From Myxococcales bacterium (GTDB lineage Bacteria > Myxococcota_A > Polyangia > Palsa-1104 > JAEUJZ01), in contig JAEUJZ010000145.1 in NCBI GenBank assembly GCA_016794505.1, forward strand, positions 90,395-154,394: a DNA stretch of 64,000 nt, written 5' to 3'. The stretch's first letter is position 1. Each line of letters opens with the position of its first letter. Under the pieces are notes generated by a model, which had not been told where the DNA came from, did no database searches, and saw only the letters and a program-made list of their open reading frames with translations. This document shows positions 9,585-17,307 of this stretch, one piece after another. The translations under genes and the position numbers were made by a program.

Positions 9585-10010
9585 TTAGCCCCGCTTGGGA
9601 GCAGGCTGAACCATCTGCGGAGCGACGTTGACGCCCTTTTCCAAGACCCTGCGCACCAGCGCGACGAGATCCTCGGCCTTGAAGGGCTTAACCAGGTACG
9701 CCGTCGCCCCAAGCTGCATGCCACGATCGCGATCGCGCTCGCGGCCGTCCGTGCTGATAATGACGAGCGGCGTGCCGCGGTGCGCCTCTTCCTTGCGCAC
9801 GTATTTCACAAGCTCAAGCCCGTTGATATCGGGCATGTTGACGTCGGTGACAATCAGGTTGAAGCGCTCCTTGGGTAGGATCTTCAGCGCCTCGAAGCCA
9901 CTCTTGGCCTCCGTGACCTCGAAGCCCTGGTGTTCTAGGGCGTTCTTCACGAAGGTTCGGATGGTCGCCGAGTCATCGACGACTAACGCGCGAACTGAGG
10001 AGACCGTCAT
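9585..10010 (-). CDS. cheY: CheY-like single-domain response regulator
   Basis: This is a 141-residue receiver domain with the acidic pair LVVDDSATIR, phospho-acceptor Asp in VTDVNMPDING, conserved Ser/Thr in VIISTDG and Lys in LVKPF. A 20-residue Pro-containing tail follows. It is the first gene of the che operon, so it is the expected phosphate acceptor from the CheA encoded just after it. There is no output domain, so it should act by protein-protein contact. Whether the output is motility, development or another process cannot be read from the sequence. Confidence 0.93.
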   Translation of the reverse strand: MTVSSVRALVVDDSATIRTFVKNALEHQGFEVTEAKSGFEALKILPKERFNLIVTDVNMPDINGLELVKYVRKEEAHRGTPLVIISTDGRERDRDRGMQLGATAYLVKPFKAEDLVALVRRVLEKGVNVAPQMVQPAPKRG

Positions 10011-10033
10011 AACGCGTAACTATATCACTTTCC

Positions 10034-10061
10034 GGTCATATTTTGTGTGATTCAAATGACC
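10034..10061. promoter_or_regulatory. Inverted repeat in the che operon upstream region
   Basis: GGTCAT at 10034-10039 is mirrored by ATGACC at 10056-10061, in an unusually AT-rich stretch just before cheY (start 10010). It may be an operator. I could not define a convincing -35/-10 pair around it. Confidence 0.3.
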
Positions 10062-10183
10062 AAATTACCCATGCCTGGTCCGGGTAGCAGCCGCCGCCAG
10101 CGGTCTGGGCGCTGCGCTGTGACCTAGGTCGTTGTCGGCACAAGACCCAGCACCCGCGGGGCGAGGAGTGTTAGGCTTTCGCC

Positions 10184-11077
10184 ATGAAGCTCCTGCGCCA
10201 TGCCTTGCCGCTATTGACCCTGTCGCTGCTGGCCTGCCCGCCGGGGGGTGATCAGCCGCAGACCACCGGCCCCAAGCCGGACACCGAGTGCCCCAAAGAG
10301 CTGGGCACCAAGTGCAAAGTCCTCAAGGACGAGACCGAGAAGCTCACCGTCGAGTACCACGTCCTCGTCGCGCCCGAGACCAAGCACGAAGAAGCCGAAA
10401 AGCACCTGCAGGCGATCTATCGCCACCTGATGACGCGCCGCGACACGACGCCGACGCAGCTTTCGGGCTTCTTGTACACGAACGAAGCGCAGTTCAACAC
10501 GCCGCCGCTTTCCCCGGTGGGCAGCGTGATTCAGAAGCCGGGCGACAAGGCCCCGACCTTTGAAAACAAGATCGCCAAAGAGCTGTGGCAACAGGTCGAA
10601 GAGGCGCTCAAGATCGCCGAGCGCGCCGACCGCAAGATGAAGCTCAAGCGCAAGCTGGAATACGTCGCCGAGGCGGACAAGGGCAAGGTCACCGTCACCC
10701 TGCCGTTTACCGAGGGCAACAACGACGAGTGGGCCAAGGATCTGTCGTTCAATCAGGTCATGGGCTTCTTCAGCCAGTTCGCCATGGACCTGTTCAACAA
10801 CATCCCCGATCTGAAGGTCTTCGTGTTTGCCGCGCAGTGGAAAGATCAGTCGGTGGCCAACATCGAGTGCAACCGCGCTGACTTCGGCGCCCTGCACCTG
10901 CGCGACATCGAGGAACGCATCGGCCAGATCGGCGGGCGCGCCTATCTGGAGCTGACCGAGGGCAAGACCTCGGACGCCGCCGCCGAGAAGCGCCTGGCCG
11001 CGCGCAAAGCCGCCGAGTACCGCAAGATCACCACCTTCCTCAAAGGCAAGGCGATCATCTCGGCTCAGCTCAAGTAA
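10184..11077 (+). CDS. Predicted lipoprotein of unknown function
   Basis: The 297-residue protein begins with a lipoprotein signal peptide and lipobox LLAC (acylated Cys18). A charged, mostly helical domain follows with two more cysteines close to the N-terminus (TECPKELGTKCKV). The C-terminal third is weakly reminiscent of secreted myxobacterial lipoproteins. I recognise no catalytic motif. It should sit on the inner or outer membrane facing the periplasm. It is divergent from cheY (173-base gap) and stands alone, so its context gives no function. Confidence 0.75.
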   Translation: MKLLRHALPLLTLSLLACPPGGDQPQTTGPKPDTECPKELGTKCKVLKDETEKLTVEYHVLVAPETKHEEAEKHLQAIYRHLMTRRDTTPTQLSGFLYTNEAQFNTPPLSPVGSVIQKPGDKAPTFENKIAKELWQQVEEALKIAERADRKMKLKRKLEYVAEADKGKVTVTLPFTEGNNDEWAKDLSFNQVMGFFSQFAMDLFNNIPDLKVFVFAAQWKDQSVANIECNRADFGALHLRDIEERIGQIGGRAYLELTEGKTSDAAAEKRLAARKAAEYRKITTFLKGKAIISAQLK

Positions 11078-11116
11078 TCCCGCCGTCCGTCGCGGCGCCC
11101 CCCCGCGAAAAGCGCG

Positions 11117-11542
11117 CTATGCCTTCTGGATGTGGCTCGGATCCATCCACATCACTTCCCAGTGATGCCCGTCGATATCGTAGAAGCTCCAGCCGTACAT
11201 AAAGCCCATGTCCATCGGCGGCATCGCCGGACTGCCGCCAGCCGATAGCGCCGTGTTGACTAGCTCGTCGACAGCGGCACGGCTCTCAGCCGAGATGCAA
11301 AGCAGGGTCTCGCTGGCGGTGCTGCTGTCACAGATCTGTTTCTTCGTGAAGGTCTGGAAGAACGGCCGCACAAGCCACATCACATACGCCTCTTCGCTGA
11401 GGATCATGCAGGTGGCGTTTTCGTCGGTGAACTGCGGGTTAAACGTGAAGCCCAAGCGCTTCCAAAACGCAGTCGTGCGCGGCAGATCGGCAATCGCCAG
11501 GTTGACGAACAGCTTGCGTGAGGTCGAAGCCACAGAGGTCAT
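11117..11542 (-). CDS. VOC-family (glyoxalase/bleomycin-resistance fold) protein
   Basis: The 141-residue protein has the paired beta-alpha-beta-beta-beta VOC fold (FVNLAIADLPRTTAFWKRLG, and near the end WSFYDIDGHHWEVMWMDPS). It resembles the PhnB/YaeR-like 'extradiol dioxygenase' subgroup often encoded beside ECF sigma factors. The start at 11542 is fixed by an AAAGGAG site 6 bases upstream; the in-frame start at 11599 is unlikely. It follows the sigma factor gene by 75 bases on the same strand, so it is probably a member of the regulated operon. The substrate is unknown. Confidence 0.85.
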   Translation of the reverse strand: MTSVASTSRKLFVNLAIADLPRTTAFWKRLGFTFNPQFTDENATCMILSEEAYVMWLVRPFFQTFTKKQICDSSTASETLLCISAESRAAVDELVNTALSAGGSPAMPPMDMGFMYGWSFYDIDGHHWEVMWMDPSHIQKA

Positions 11543-11617
11543 AGGGGTCTCCTTTGTTTGGGGTCTGCGACATAGACCCCAGCGCCGCGCAAAACTCATC
11601 GGCCGATGAAAAAAAAG

Positions 11618-12667
11618 TTAGCGGCTCGGCGGAACCCCGTCGGGGGGCAGGGAAAGAGGCAAGCCAAAGCGCGGAAACAGCACCGCCGTGTCCAGAAAGT
11701 GATTCATCGCCGTGATCACAGCGTCTTGCGGGTCTTGTTCGAGCACGATCAGCGACCAGGCGGTAAAGCCAGGTCCCGTCTCGGACCTTCGGTACTGGGC
11801 AAAAGCCGGCGAGCCACACGCCGCCACCTTCAGCAAGCGCGAGCCCAGGCAGCCAATGCCCCGCCCGAGCATCCAGGCACGCACGGCCGCTTTGCCGCGC
11901 AGCCACAGCGTATAGGGCGGCATCGACAGCGTCACGTCTTCATGCAGAAGCTGCGCAAGCGCATCCATGTCATAGCGCTCAAAGGCGGCCAAATAGTGCT
12001 CGACGCGCTGCGCCTGTTCAGTGGACAACGGCTGCGCTGGCGGCGGCTTCACTCCGCAGCGTTCCAGCGTGGCGCGGGCTCGCTGCAGCGCGCTGTTCAC
12101 CGCCGCGATAGAAAGCTGCAGAGCATCCGCGATCTCAGCGGCCGACAGATCCAGAACATCGCTCAGCAGCAAGGCCGCGCGCTGCCGTGGCGGCAAGTGC
12201 TGCAGTGCTGCGACGAAGGCCAAGCGCAGGCTCTGGCGCAGAGCGATGCGCTCGCTGGCATCGCTGTCGCTGGGAATGGCCAGGGAATCAGGAATCGGCT
12301 CGACCCAATGCGACGCAGGCAGCGCCGTTAGCTCGTCTGTGATGTCAAACGCCGAATGCACGAGCATGGGACGGCTGCGACGCTTCCGATCCTGCAGCGC
12401 ATCCAAGCAGACGTGGGTCGCGATGCGCTGAAGCCAGGTGCGCAGCGACGCTCGGCCATCGAAGCCTGCCAGGCCGCGCCACGCGCGCAGCATCGTCTCT
12501 TGCACCGCGTCCTCGGCTTCGCTCAGCGAGCCCAGCATGCGATAGCAGTGTCCGGTTAGCGCCGTGCGGTGGGCATGCAGATCGGCCATCGACCCGCGCG
12601 CCGCGGGTGGCACTGCAGCGTCCAGCGAACCCAGCGGTATCTGCGGCGAAGACGTCGAGGTACTCAT
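11618..12667 (-). CDS. ECF-type sigma-70 family factor with C-terminal SnoaL-like domain
   Basis: From the ATG at 12667 (349 residues) the protein has sigma region 2 (LTGHCYRMLGSLSEAEDAVQ, then LRAWRGLAGFDGRASLRTWL) and region 4 (LPPRQRAALLLSDVLDLSAA, then a helix-turn-helix). A ~130-residue C-terminal SnoaL/NTF2-like domain follows (VEHYLAAFERYDMDALAQLL). This architecture matches ECF groups such as SigJ/SigG-like factors, where the C-terminal domain regulates activity in place of an anti-sigma factor. No anti-sigma gene is adjacent. The downstream VOC gene is a probable target. An earlier in-frame start at 12709 exists. Confidence 0.88.
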   Translation of the reverse strand: MSTSTSSPQIPLGSLDAAVPPAARGSMADLHAHRTALTGHCYRMLGSLSEAEDAVQETMLRAWRGLAGFDGRASLRTWLQRIATHVCLDALQDRKRRSRPMLVHSAFDITDELTALPASHWVEPIPDSLAIPSDSDASERIALRQSLRLAFVAALQHLPPRQRAALLLSDVLDLSAAEIADALQLSIAAVNSALQRARATLERCGVKPPPAQPLSTEQAQRVEHYLAAFERYDMDALAQLLHEDVTLSMPPYTLWLRGKAAVRAWMLGRGIGCLGSRLLKVAACGSPAFAQYRRSETGPGFTAWSLIVLEQDPQDAVITAMNHFLDTAVLFPRFGLPLSLPPDGVPPSR

Positions 12668-12730
12668 GACGCAGCGATGTAGCACGGCTGGGTCGCGCAG
12701 CGCTGCCACTCGATGCGGCTGAGTCCGCCA

Positions 12731-13405
12731 TCAGGTGCGCGGAACAAAGATCTCGGGAAACGCCTCGCGCACGCCCCCGATCATAAACTGCACGGCAATG
12801 GCGACGAGCAGAAGGCCCATGACGCGCTCTAAGATGGCGCGGCCGCTGTTGCCTAAGAAGCGATTCACCAGCGATGCGGCCCGCAGCATCAGATACGAAG
12901 CGGCCGCCGTGACGACGATCGAAAGCGCCAGAAGCGCCAGCTGCCAGGTCTTTTGCGCTTGCGCCGTCAGCACCATCACCGTCGCGATCGAGCCCGGACC
13001 GGCCAAAAGGGGCATGGCCAAGGGCACGATGGCGACATCGGGTTTGGCCGTGGCCTCCATCACTTCTTTGCCGCTGGTGCGCGTGCGAACCGTGACGCTG
13101 CGCAGCATGTCGAGCGCGGTCAAAAGCAGCAGGATGCCTCCAGCAATCTTGAACGCTGCCAGCGTCAGCGAAAACAGGCGAAAGATCAGGCCTCCGCCCG
13201 CTAAGAACGAAAGCAGAATGGCCGCGGTGATGAGGCAGGCGCGACGCGCCATCTGGCGTCGCTTTTCCTCGCTGTCGCCTTCGGTGATGGTGATGAAGAC
13301 GGGCACCACGGCGATGGGGTCGACGACGAAAAAGATCGCCGAAAACGCCACCACGGTATAGCTCATCAAGTCGGACAAATGAGCGAAGTGCCCAGACACA
13401 GCCAT
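12731..13405 (-). CDS. MarC-family integral membrane protein
   Basis: This is a 224-residue polytopic protein with about six hydrophobic helices and the family signatures FFVVDPIAVVPVFITI, the helix GGGLIFRLFSLTLAAFKIAGG and PLAMPLLAGPGSIATVMVL. MarC/UPF0056 proteins lie in the inner membrane. Their transport role is unproven despite the old link to multiple antibiotic resistance. It ends 64 bases before the sigma factor start and lies on the same strand. An internal ATG (13366) is an alternative start; neither has a strong Shine-Dalgarno site. Confidence 0.9.
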   Translation of the reverse strand: MAVSGHFAHLSDLMSYTVVAFSAIFFVVDPIAVVPVFITITEGDSEEKRRQMARRACLITAAILLSFLAGGGLIFRLFSLTLAAFKIAGGILLLLTALDMLRSVTVRTRTSGKEVMEATAKPDVAIVPLAMPLLAGPGSIATVMVLTAQAQKTWQLALLALSIVVTAAASYLMLRAASLVNRFLGNSGRAILERVMGLLLVAIAVQFMIGGVREAFPEIFVPRT

Positions 13406-13448
13406 GCGGGCACTTTACCTGGTGCGCGCGGATGGCTTGGGGCCTTTT

Positions 13449-15542
13449 TCAGCGCGGATTCGGGCTGCGCAGCCGGCGCAGATCGCCGACCCGCAGGGTC
13501 AGCTTTTCGGCGTCGAAATACTCAGCCAATGGGATGGCGAACTTGCGGCTCTGGCCCACCAGATCCTTGAAAGCCTGCGGGCCGATCTCGCGGTTCTGCT
13601 GCAGGTATTCGACCAAGCGCCCGCGCAGCGCATCCAGCGCTGTTCGCAGAAAGATCAGATCCTTGATCCGCACCAGCGCGCCCGTCCGGCACAGCTCATC
13701 GACGGTCTTTTTGACCTCGATGACCGTCGGTATCGGCTGCAGCTTGGCCGCGGTCAGAAGGGGCAGAAGCTCCTCAGCCCGCGGCGGAGCCAAGCCAGCT
13801 TGCTCGTACAGCGCGAGGATCTGCTGCCCAAGAGGACTCTGCTTTGCGTCCTGAGTCGGCGCTTGGGTGGCGAGACGCACCAGGTTCCCCGCCAGCACCA
13901 CCGTTCCCTGCTGCGACAACTTCGTGAGCACGCGCTGCAAGACCGCTGTTCGCGCCGTCCGCGCCCGCGCTTGCAGCTGACTGCGCAGGGTCTCGATGGA
14001 AAGGCCGGGGGCCCCTGGATCGCGCTGATGAAACGCGCGTAGGCTGGCCAAGGCCACTTCGCCAAGCTGCTGCAGGACCGCGGCATCGACGAAAATCGCC
14101 TCGGCTGCAGCATCCGATCGGCCTTCGCCTTCCGCTGCCGCATGGCACGAAACGACACGAGCGCTTGTGACCAAGTCGGCAAGCGCCTGCTGCAGAAACG
14201 GCAGCCCGCCGGGCACGCGCCCATGCAGCTCAGACAGCGTGGTGCCATGCGCTGCGGCATCGACGATGGAAAGCGCTGCTAGCTCGCGCATCGCGGGCAG
14301 GCGCGCTGCCGGCTTGCTGCCCGCGTGAAGAATCCGCAGGGCCTCGGCGCGGGCCCGCAAGCGCAGGATCGATGGATCGGCCGCAGACGCGCGGATCGAA
14401 TCCACAGCGAACGGACGCGTCGCCTTTTGCCCGCGACCCAGCACGCGCAGGACCTGTCCGCCACCCAGCGTCGTCCCATGGTTTCCTTGCGGCGAAAAGC
14501 CGCGCAGCACAAAGCGATCCCCTGGCAGTAACACAAGCGGCTGATCGCGTGGTACGCGCAGCTGAGCCAGCGCCCGTCCGCCGGGCACAAGCTCGGCGGT
14601 ATCGAGCAAGCTCAGCGAGCACAGCCTCTGCGTCGTCGCTGTATGCACAAGCAGCTCGCTGCGTCGCTTGAGCGGGCTGCGCGCCACCGGCAGCAGGTGC
14701 AGCTCGACTTCACACAGGCAGCTCGGCGCGATGGACTGCGAGCGGACCAACGTCTGTCCGCGCTCGACGGCATCGCGGGCCACGGCCAGGTTGATAGCGA
14801 CGCGCTGTCCGGCCTGCGCCTGCTCGACGACCTGACCATGGACATGCAGGCCGCGCACTTTCATGTGCTCGCTGCTGGGTCCACTTCGCGGCAGCGCCGA
14901 CAGCTCATCTGCGACAGAGATTCGCCCAGACCACAGCGTGCCAGTGACCACGGTGCCAAAGCCGCGCAGCGCGAACACGCGATCGATGGGCAGCCGCAGC
15001 AGACCCTCGGCATCGCGCTCTGGCAGGTTGGAAAAAAGCTGCGCCAACGCCGCGTGCAGTGCAGCCATTCCCGCGCCTGTGCGCGCCGAGCACGGCACAA
15101 TCGGTGCGGCTTCCAGAAACGATCCGCGCAGGGCCTCGCGCAGCTCTAGCTCGGCCACCGCGAGCAGCTCGGCATCGTCGCCCAGCACATCGATCTTGGT
15201 CAGCGCCACCACCCCGGCAGAAAGGCCCAGCAGACCGCAGATGTCCAGGTGCTCGCGCGTCTGCGGCATCACGCCTTCGTCGGCAGCCACCACCAGCAGC
15301 ACGGCGTCCATACCCGCTGCGCCCGCGACCATGGTGCGCACGAAGCGCTCGTGGCCTGGCACATCGATCAGGGCCACGCTGTCTCCGCTGGGCAGGCGCA
15401 GCTGAGCAAAGCCCAGCTCAATGGTGATGCCGCGCTCTTTTTCTTCTTTCAGGCGGTCGGTATCGACGCCGGTCAGCGCTTTGACCAGGCTGGTCTTGCC
15501 GTGATCGATGTGACCGGCGGTCCCCAGGACCAAGCGATGCAT
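13449..15542 (-). CDS. selB: Selenocysteine-specific elongation factor SelB
   Basis: The 697-residue protein opens with an EF-Tu-like GTPase: P-loop GHIDHGKT at 10-17, switch 2 DVPGHERFV, and G4 TKID. Beta-barrel domains 2 and 3 follow, then a long C-terminal region of winged-helix repeats. SelB brings selenocysteinyl-tRNA to UGA codons by binding the SECIS hairpin through those winged helices. The length fits SelB rather than EF-Tu. selA, selD and tRNA-Sec are not in the window, so the rest of the pathway must be elsewhere. Confidence 0.94.
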   Translation of the reverse strand: MHRLVLGTAGHIDHGKTSLVKALTGVDTDRLKEEKERGITIELGFAQLRLPSGDSVALIDVPGHERFVRTMVAGAAGMDAVLLVVAADEGVMPQTREHLDICGLLGLSAGVVALTKIDVLGDDAELLAVAELELREALRGSFLEAAPIVPCSARTGAGMAALHAALAQLFSNLPERDAEGLLRLPIDRVFALRGFGTVVTGTLWSGRISVADELSALPRSGPSSEHMKVRGLHVHGQVVEQAQAGQRVAINLAVARDAVERGQTLVRSQSIAPSCLCEVELHLLPVARSPLKRRSELLVHTATTQRLCSLSLLDTAELVPGGRALAQLRVPRDQPLVLLPGDRFVLRGFSPQGNHGTTLGGGQVLRVLGRGQKATRPFAVDSIRASAADPSILRLRARAEALRILHAGSKPAARLPAMRELAALSIVDAAAHGTTLSELHGRVPGGLPFLQQALADLVTSARVVSCHAAAEGEGRSDAAAEAIFVDAAVLQQLGEVALASLRAFHQRDPGAPGLSIETLRSQLQARARTARTAVLQRVLTKLSQQGTVVLAGNLVRLATQAPTQDAKQSPLGQQILALYEQAGLAPPRAEELLPLLTAAKLQPIPTVIEVKKTVDELCRTGALVRIKDLIFLRTALDALRGRLVEYLQQNREIGPQAFKDLVGQSRKFAIPLAEYFDAEKLTLRVGDLRRLRSPNPR

Positions 15543-15644
15543 CGGCGCACTGTAGCTGGGGGAATCTGGCTTGCGGCGGGAATGTTGCGGCGGGAATGCA
15601 GCGCTAGGAATGCAGCGCAGAACAGGCCGCGCTGCGTGCGTAGG

Positions 15645-16145
15645 CTAGAGCTGGCCGCAGTCGACAATCTCGACGCGGGCTGCCGTGCGACCGCTGTCGC
15701 TGCCGACTTTTTCGACTGCCGTGACGACGTCCAGGCCTTCGACGACCTTGCCGAACACCACGTGCTTGCCATCCAGCCACTGCGTCTTCACGGTGGTGAT
15801 GAAGAACTGCGAGCCGTTGGTGCCAGGGCCCGCGTTGGCCATGCTGAGCAGACCTGGGCCGGTGTGCTTGAGCTCGAAGTTCTCGTCGGCAAACTTGGCG
15901 CCATAGATGCTCTTGCCGCCCGTGCCGTTGTGGTTGGTGAAGTCGCCACCCTGCAGCATGAACTGCGGGATGACGCGGTGGAAGATGCTGCCCTTGTAGC
16001 CAAAGCCCTTCTCGCCGGTACACAGCGCGCGGAAGTTCTCAGCGGTCTTCGGAACGATGTCCGAGCGCAGCTCCATCACGATGCGGCCGGCTTTTTTGCC
16101 GCCGATGCTGATGTCGAAAAAAACACGGGGGAGGGCAGTGCTCAT
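15645..16145 (-). CDS. Cyclophilin-type peptidyl-prolyl cis-trans isomerase
   Basis: This is a 166-residue single-domain cyclophilin without a signal peptide, so cytoplasmic. Active-site signatures are visible: FHRVIPQFMLQGGDFT (catalytic Arg, Phe and Gln), SMANAGPGTNGSQFFI, WLDGKHVVFGKVVEG. It is close to eukaryotic cyclophilin A, including the ENFRALCTGEKG loop. The start at 16145 has AAGGAG 8 bases upstream; an in-frame extension to 16319 is not needed. It catalyses proline isomerisation during folding. Confidence 0.95.
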   Translation of the reverse strand: MSTALPRVFFDISIGGKKAGRIVMELRSDIVPKTAENFRALCTGEKGFGYKGSIFHRVIPQFMLQGGDFTNHNGTGGKSIYGAKFADENFELKHTGPGLLSMANAGPGTNGSQFFITTVKTQWLDGKHVVFGKVVEGLDVVTAVEKVGSDSGRTAARVEIVDCGQL

Positions 16146-16478
16146 GGGCAGCTCCTTGCAAAAGTTCGTGTGGTGTTCGTGGACTAACGAGAATCGGTTC
16201 TGCGAACAGCGTGTGAGCGAGGTGTGTGGCAGCTCATCGTCGGCGACACAGCCCCTGGGCCAGTCATTTTCCACGGGCTCATAGGACAAAGCAATGGAAT
16301 CTACGTTGAGCTCAGCCAAGGCAGCCGACAGATCGCCGCTCTGCGACGAGATATCTATCCGTGGTACGCGGCAAGACGCCTGGGCGCGGCAGACAGCGGG
16401 GACACCATCCGTGGCCCTTTGCAGAGAGCAGGCAGACCGGCGCTCCGTCGCAGAACTGGCCGTGCCGGCGCGACGTAG
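16146..16478. other. Intergenic region upstream of the cyclophilin gene
   Basis: This 333-base gap contains the cyclophilin leader with its AAGGAG site. I see no convincing gene, RNA gene or repeat in it. Confidence 0.5.
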
Positions 16479-17132
16479 CTACGAACTTGCGGCGTACGAC
16501 GGCATCCAGCGCTCGCTGTAATACAGCTCATACGAAAGCCCCTTTTTCAGCGGCTCGTACCCCTGGACATCGGCGAGCAGCGGCAGGATCTTCCGCGTCG
16601 GCATCACGGACAAGAGCTCGTTGGTCCGGGCCACGCGATTCATCCCAGGGCTCAGCCGCATCCAGACCGCGGGCAGGCGCGTCTCGATAAAGCGATCGAA
16701 GTCGGCTGGCTGCGGAATCAAGCGCTCCAGCATGCGACGCATCGCCGCGCGAGTGGGCTGGCCGTCGGGGTCGCAGGGATCCGGCGTCGGCAAGTGCCGC
16801 AAGATATCCGCTGCCAGCTCGGCCAAGCGCTCGGCCGGAAGTGGATTCGGCTCACTGCTCACAGCCGCTGCCAGCCCAGCGCTCGCGGCGGATGCATCCT
16901 CGCGAGCAGCGTGCCGTCGCGATAAATCCACCAGATGAATGCCGGCGTCTTCCGTCGGCTCAGCAAAGAATAGCCGGTCGGGCTGGCAGTCGCTGATGGC
17001 TTGTTCCAGTTGAGCCGATGTCGCGTTCCGCACATGGATCAAGAACACGTCGTCCCGTCGGTACTGCGCGTTCACCACACCGCCGAGCCCCTCGCTGGCT
17101 AGGCCGCGCGGCGCCAAAATCAGTATGCGCAT
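16479..17132 (-). CDS. Unknown protein with effector-associated/death-like domain resemblance
   Basis: The 217-residue protein starts at the ATG at 17132 (MRILILAPRG). The open frame continues to 17579, but that part runs under the divergent radical SAM gene. The first ~95 residues form an alternating beta/alpha pattern (RILILAPR, DVFLIHVRNA, RLFFAEPTE). The C-terminal ~85 residues (LRHLPTPDPCDPDGQPTRAA, then DFDRFIETRLPAVWMRL, MNRVARTNELL) resemble the adaptor-like effector-associated domains (segments like dFdaF...FP.v..rf..GM.Rv.k.N.LL) of myxobacterial conflict proteins. That similarity is from memory and unverified. It stands alone. Confidence 0.6.
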   Translation of the reverse strand: MRILILAPRGLASEGLGGVVNAQYRRDDVFLIHVRNATSAQLEQAISDCQPDRLFFAEPTEDAGIHLVDLSRRHAAREDASAASAGLAAAVSSEPNPLPAERLAELAADILRHLPTPDPCDPDGQPTRAAMRRMLERLIPQPADFDRFIETRLPAVWMRLSPGMNRVARTNELLSVMPTRKILPLLADVQGYEPLKKGLSYELYYSERWMPSYAASS

Positions 17133-17307
17133 TCTGCGTATCCCCCACGCGCGTTGCAGGTCCAGACTATCAAAGCGCTCGACCCCTGCGGTGACTTCGC
17201 GTCGCACCGTGATGATCCAGCCAGCCCCTGCCATCGCCCGCAGGCCTTGGCTCGCTGCCCTCGTGCCTCTCGACAGAGGCGGCGTGACGGGCCTAGCGTA
17301 GCTAGGC

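Noticed and set aside
16224..16478. Open frame in the cyclophilin upstream gap
   Set aside because: It has no ribosome site or recognisable domain and is probably chance in GC-rich DNA.
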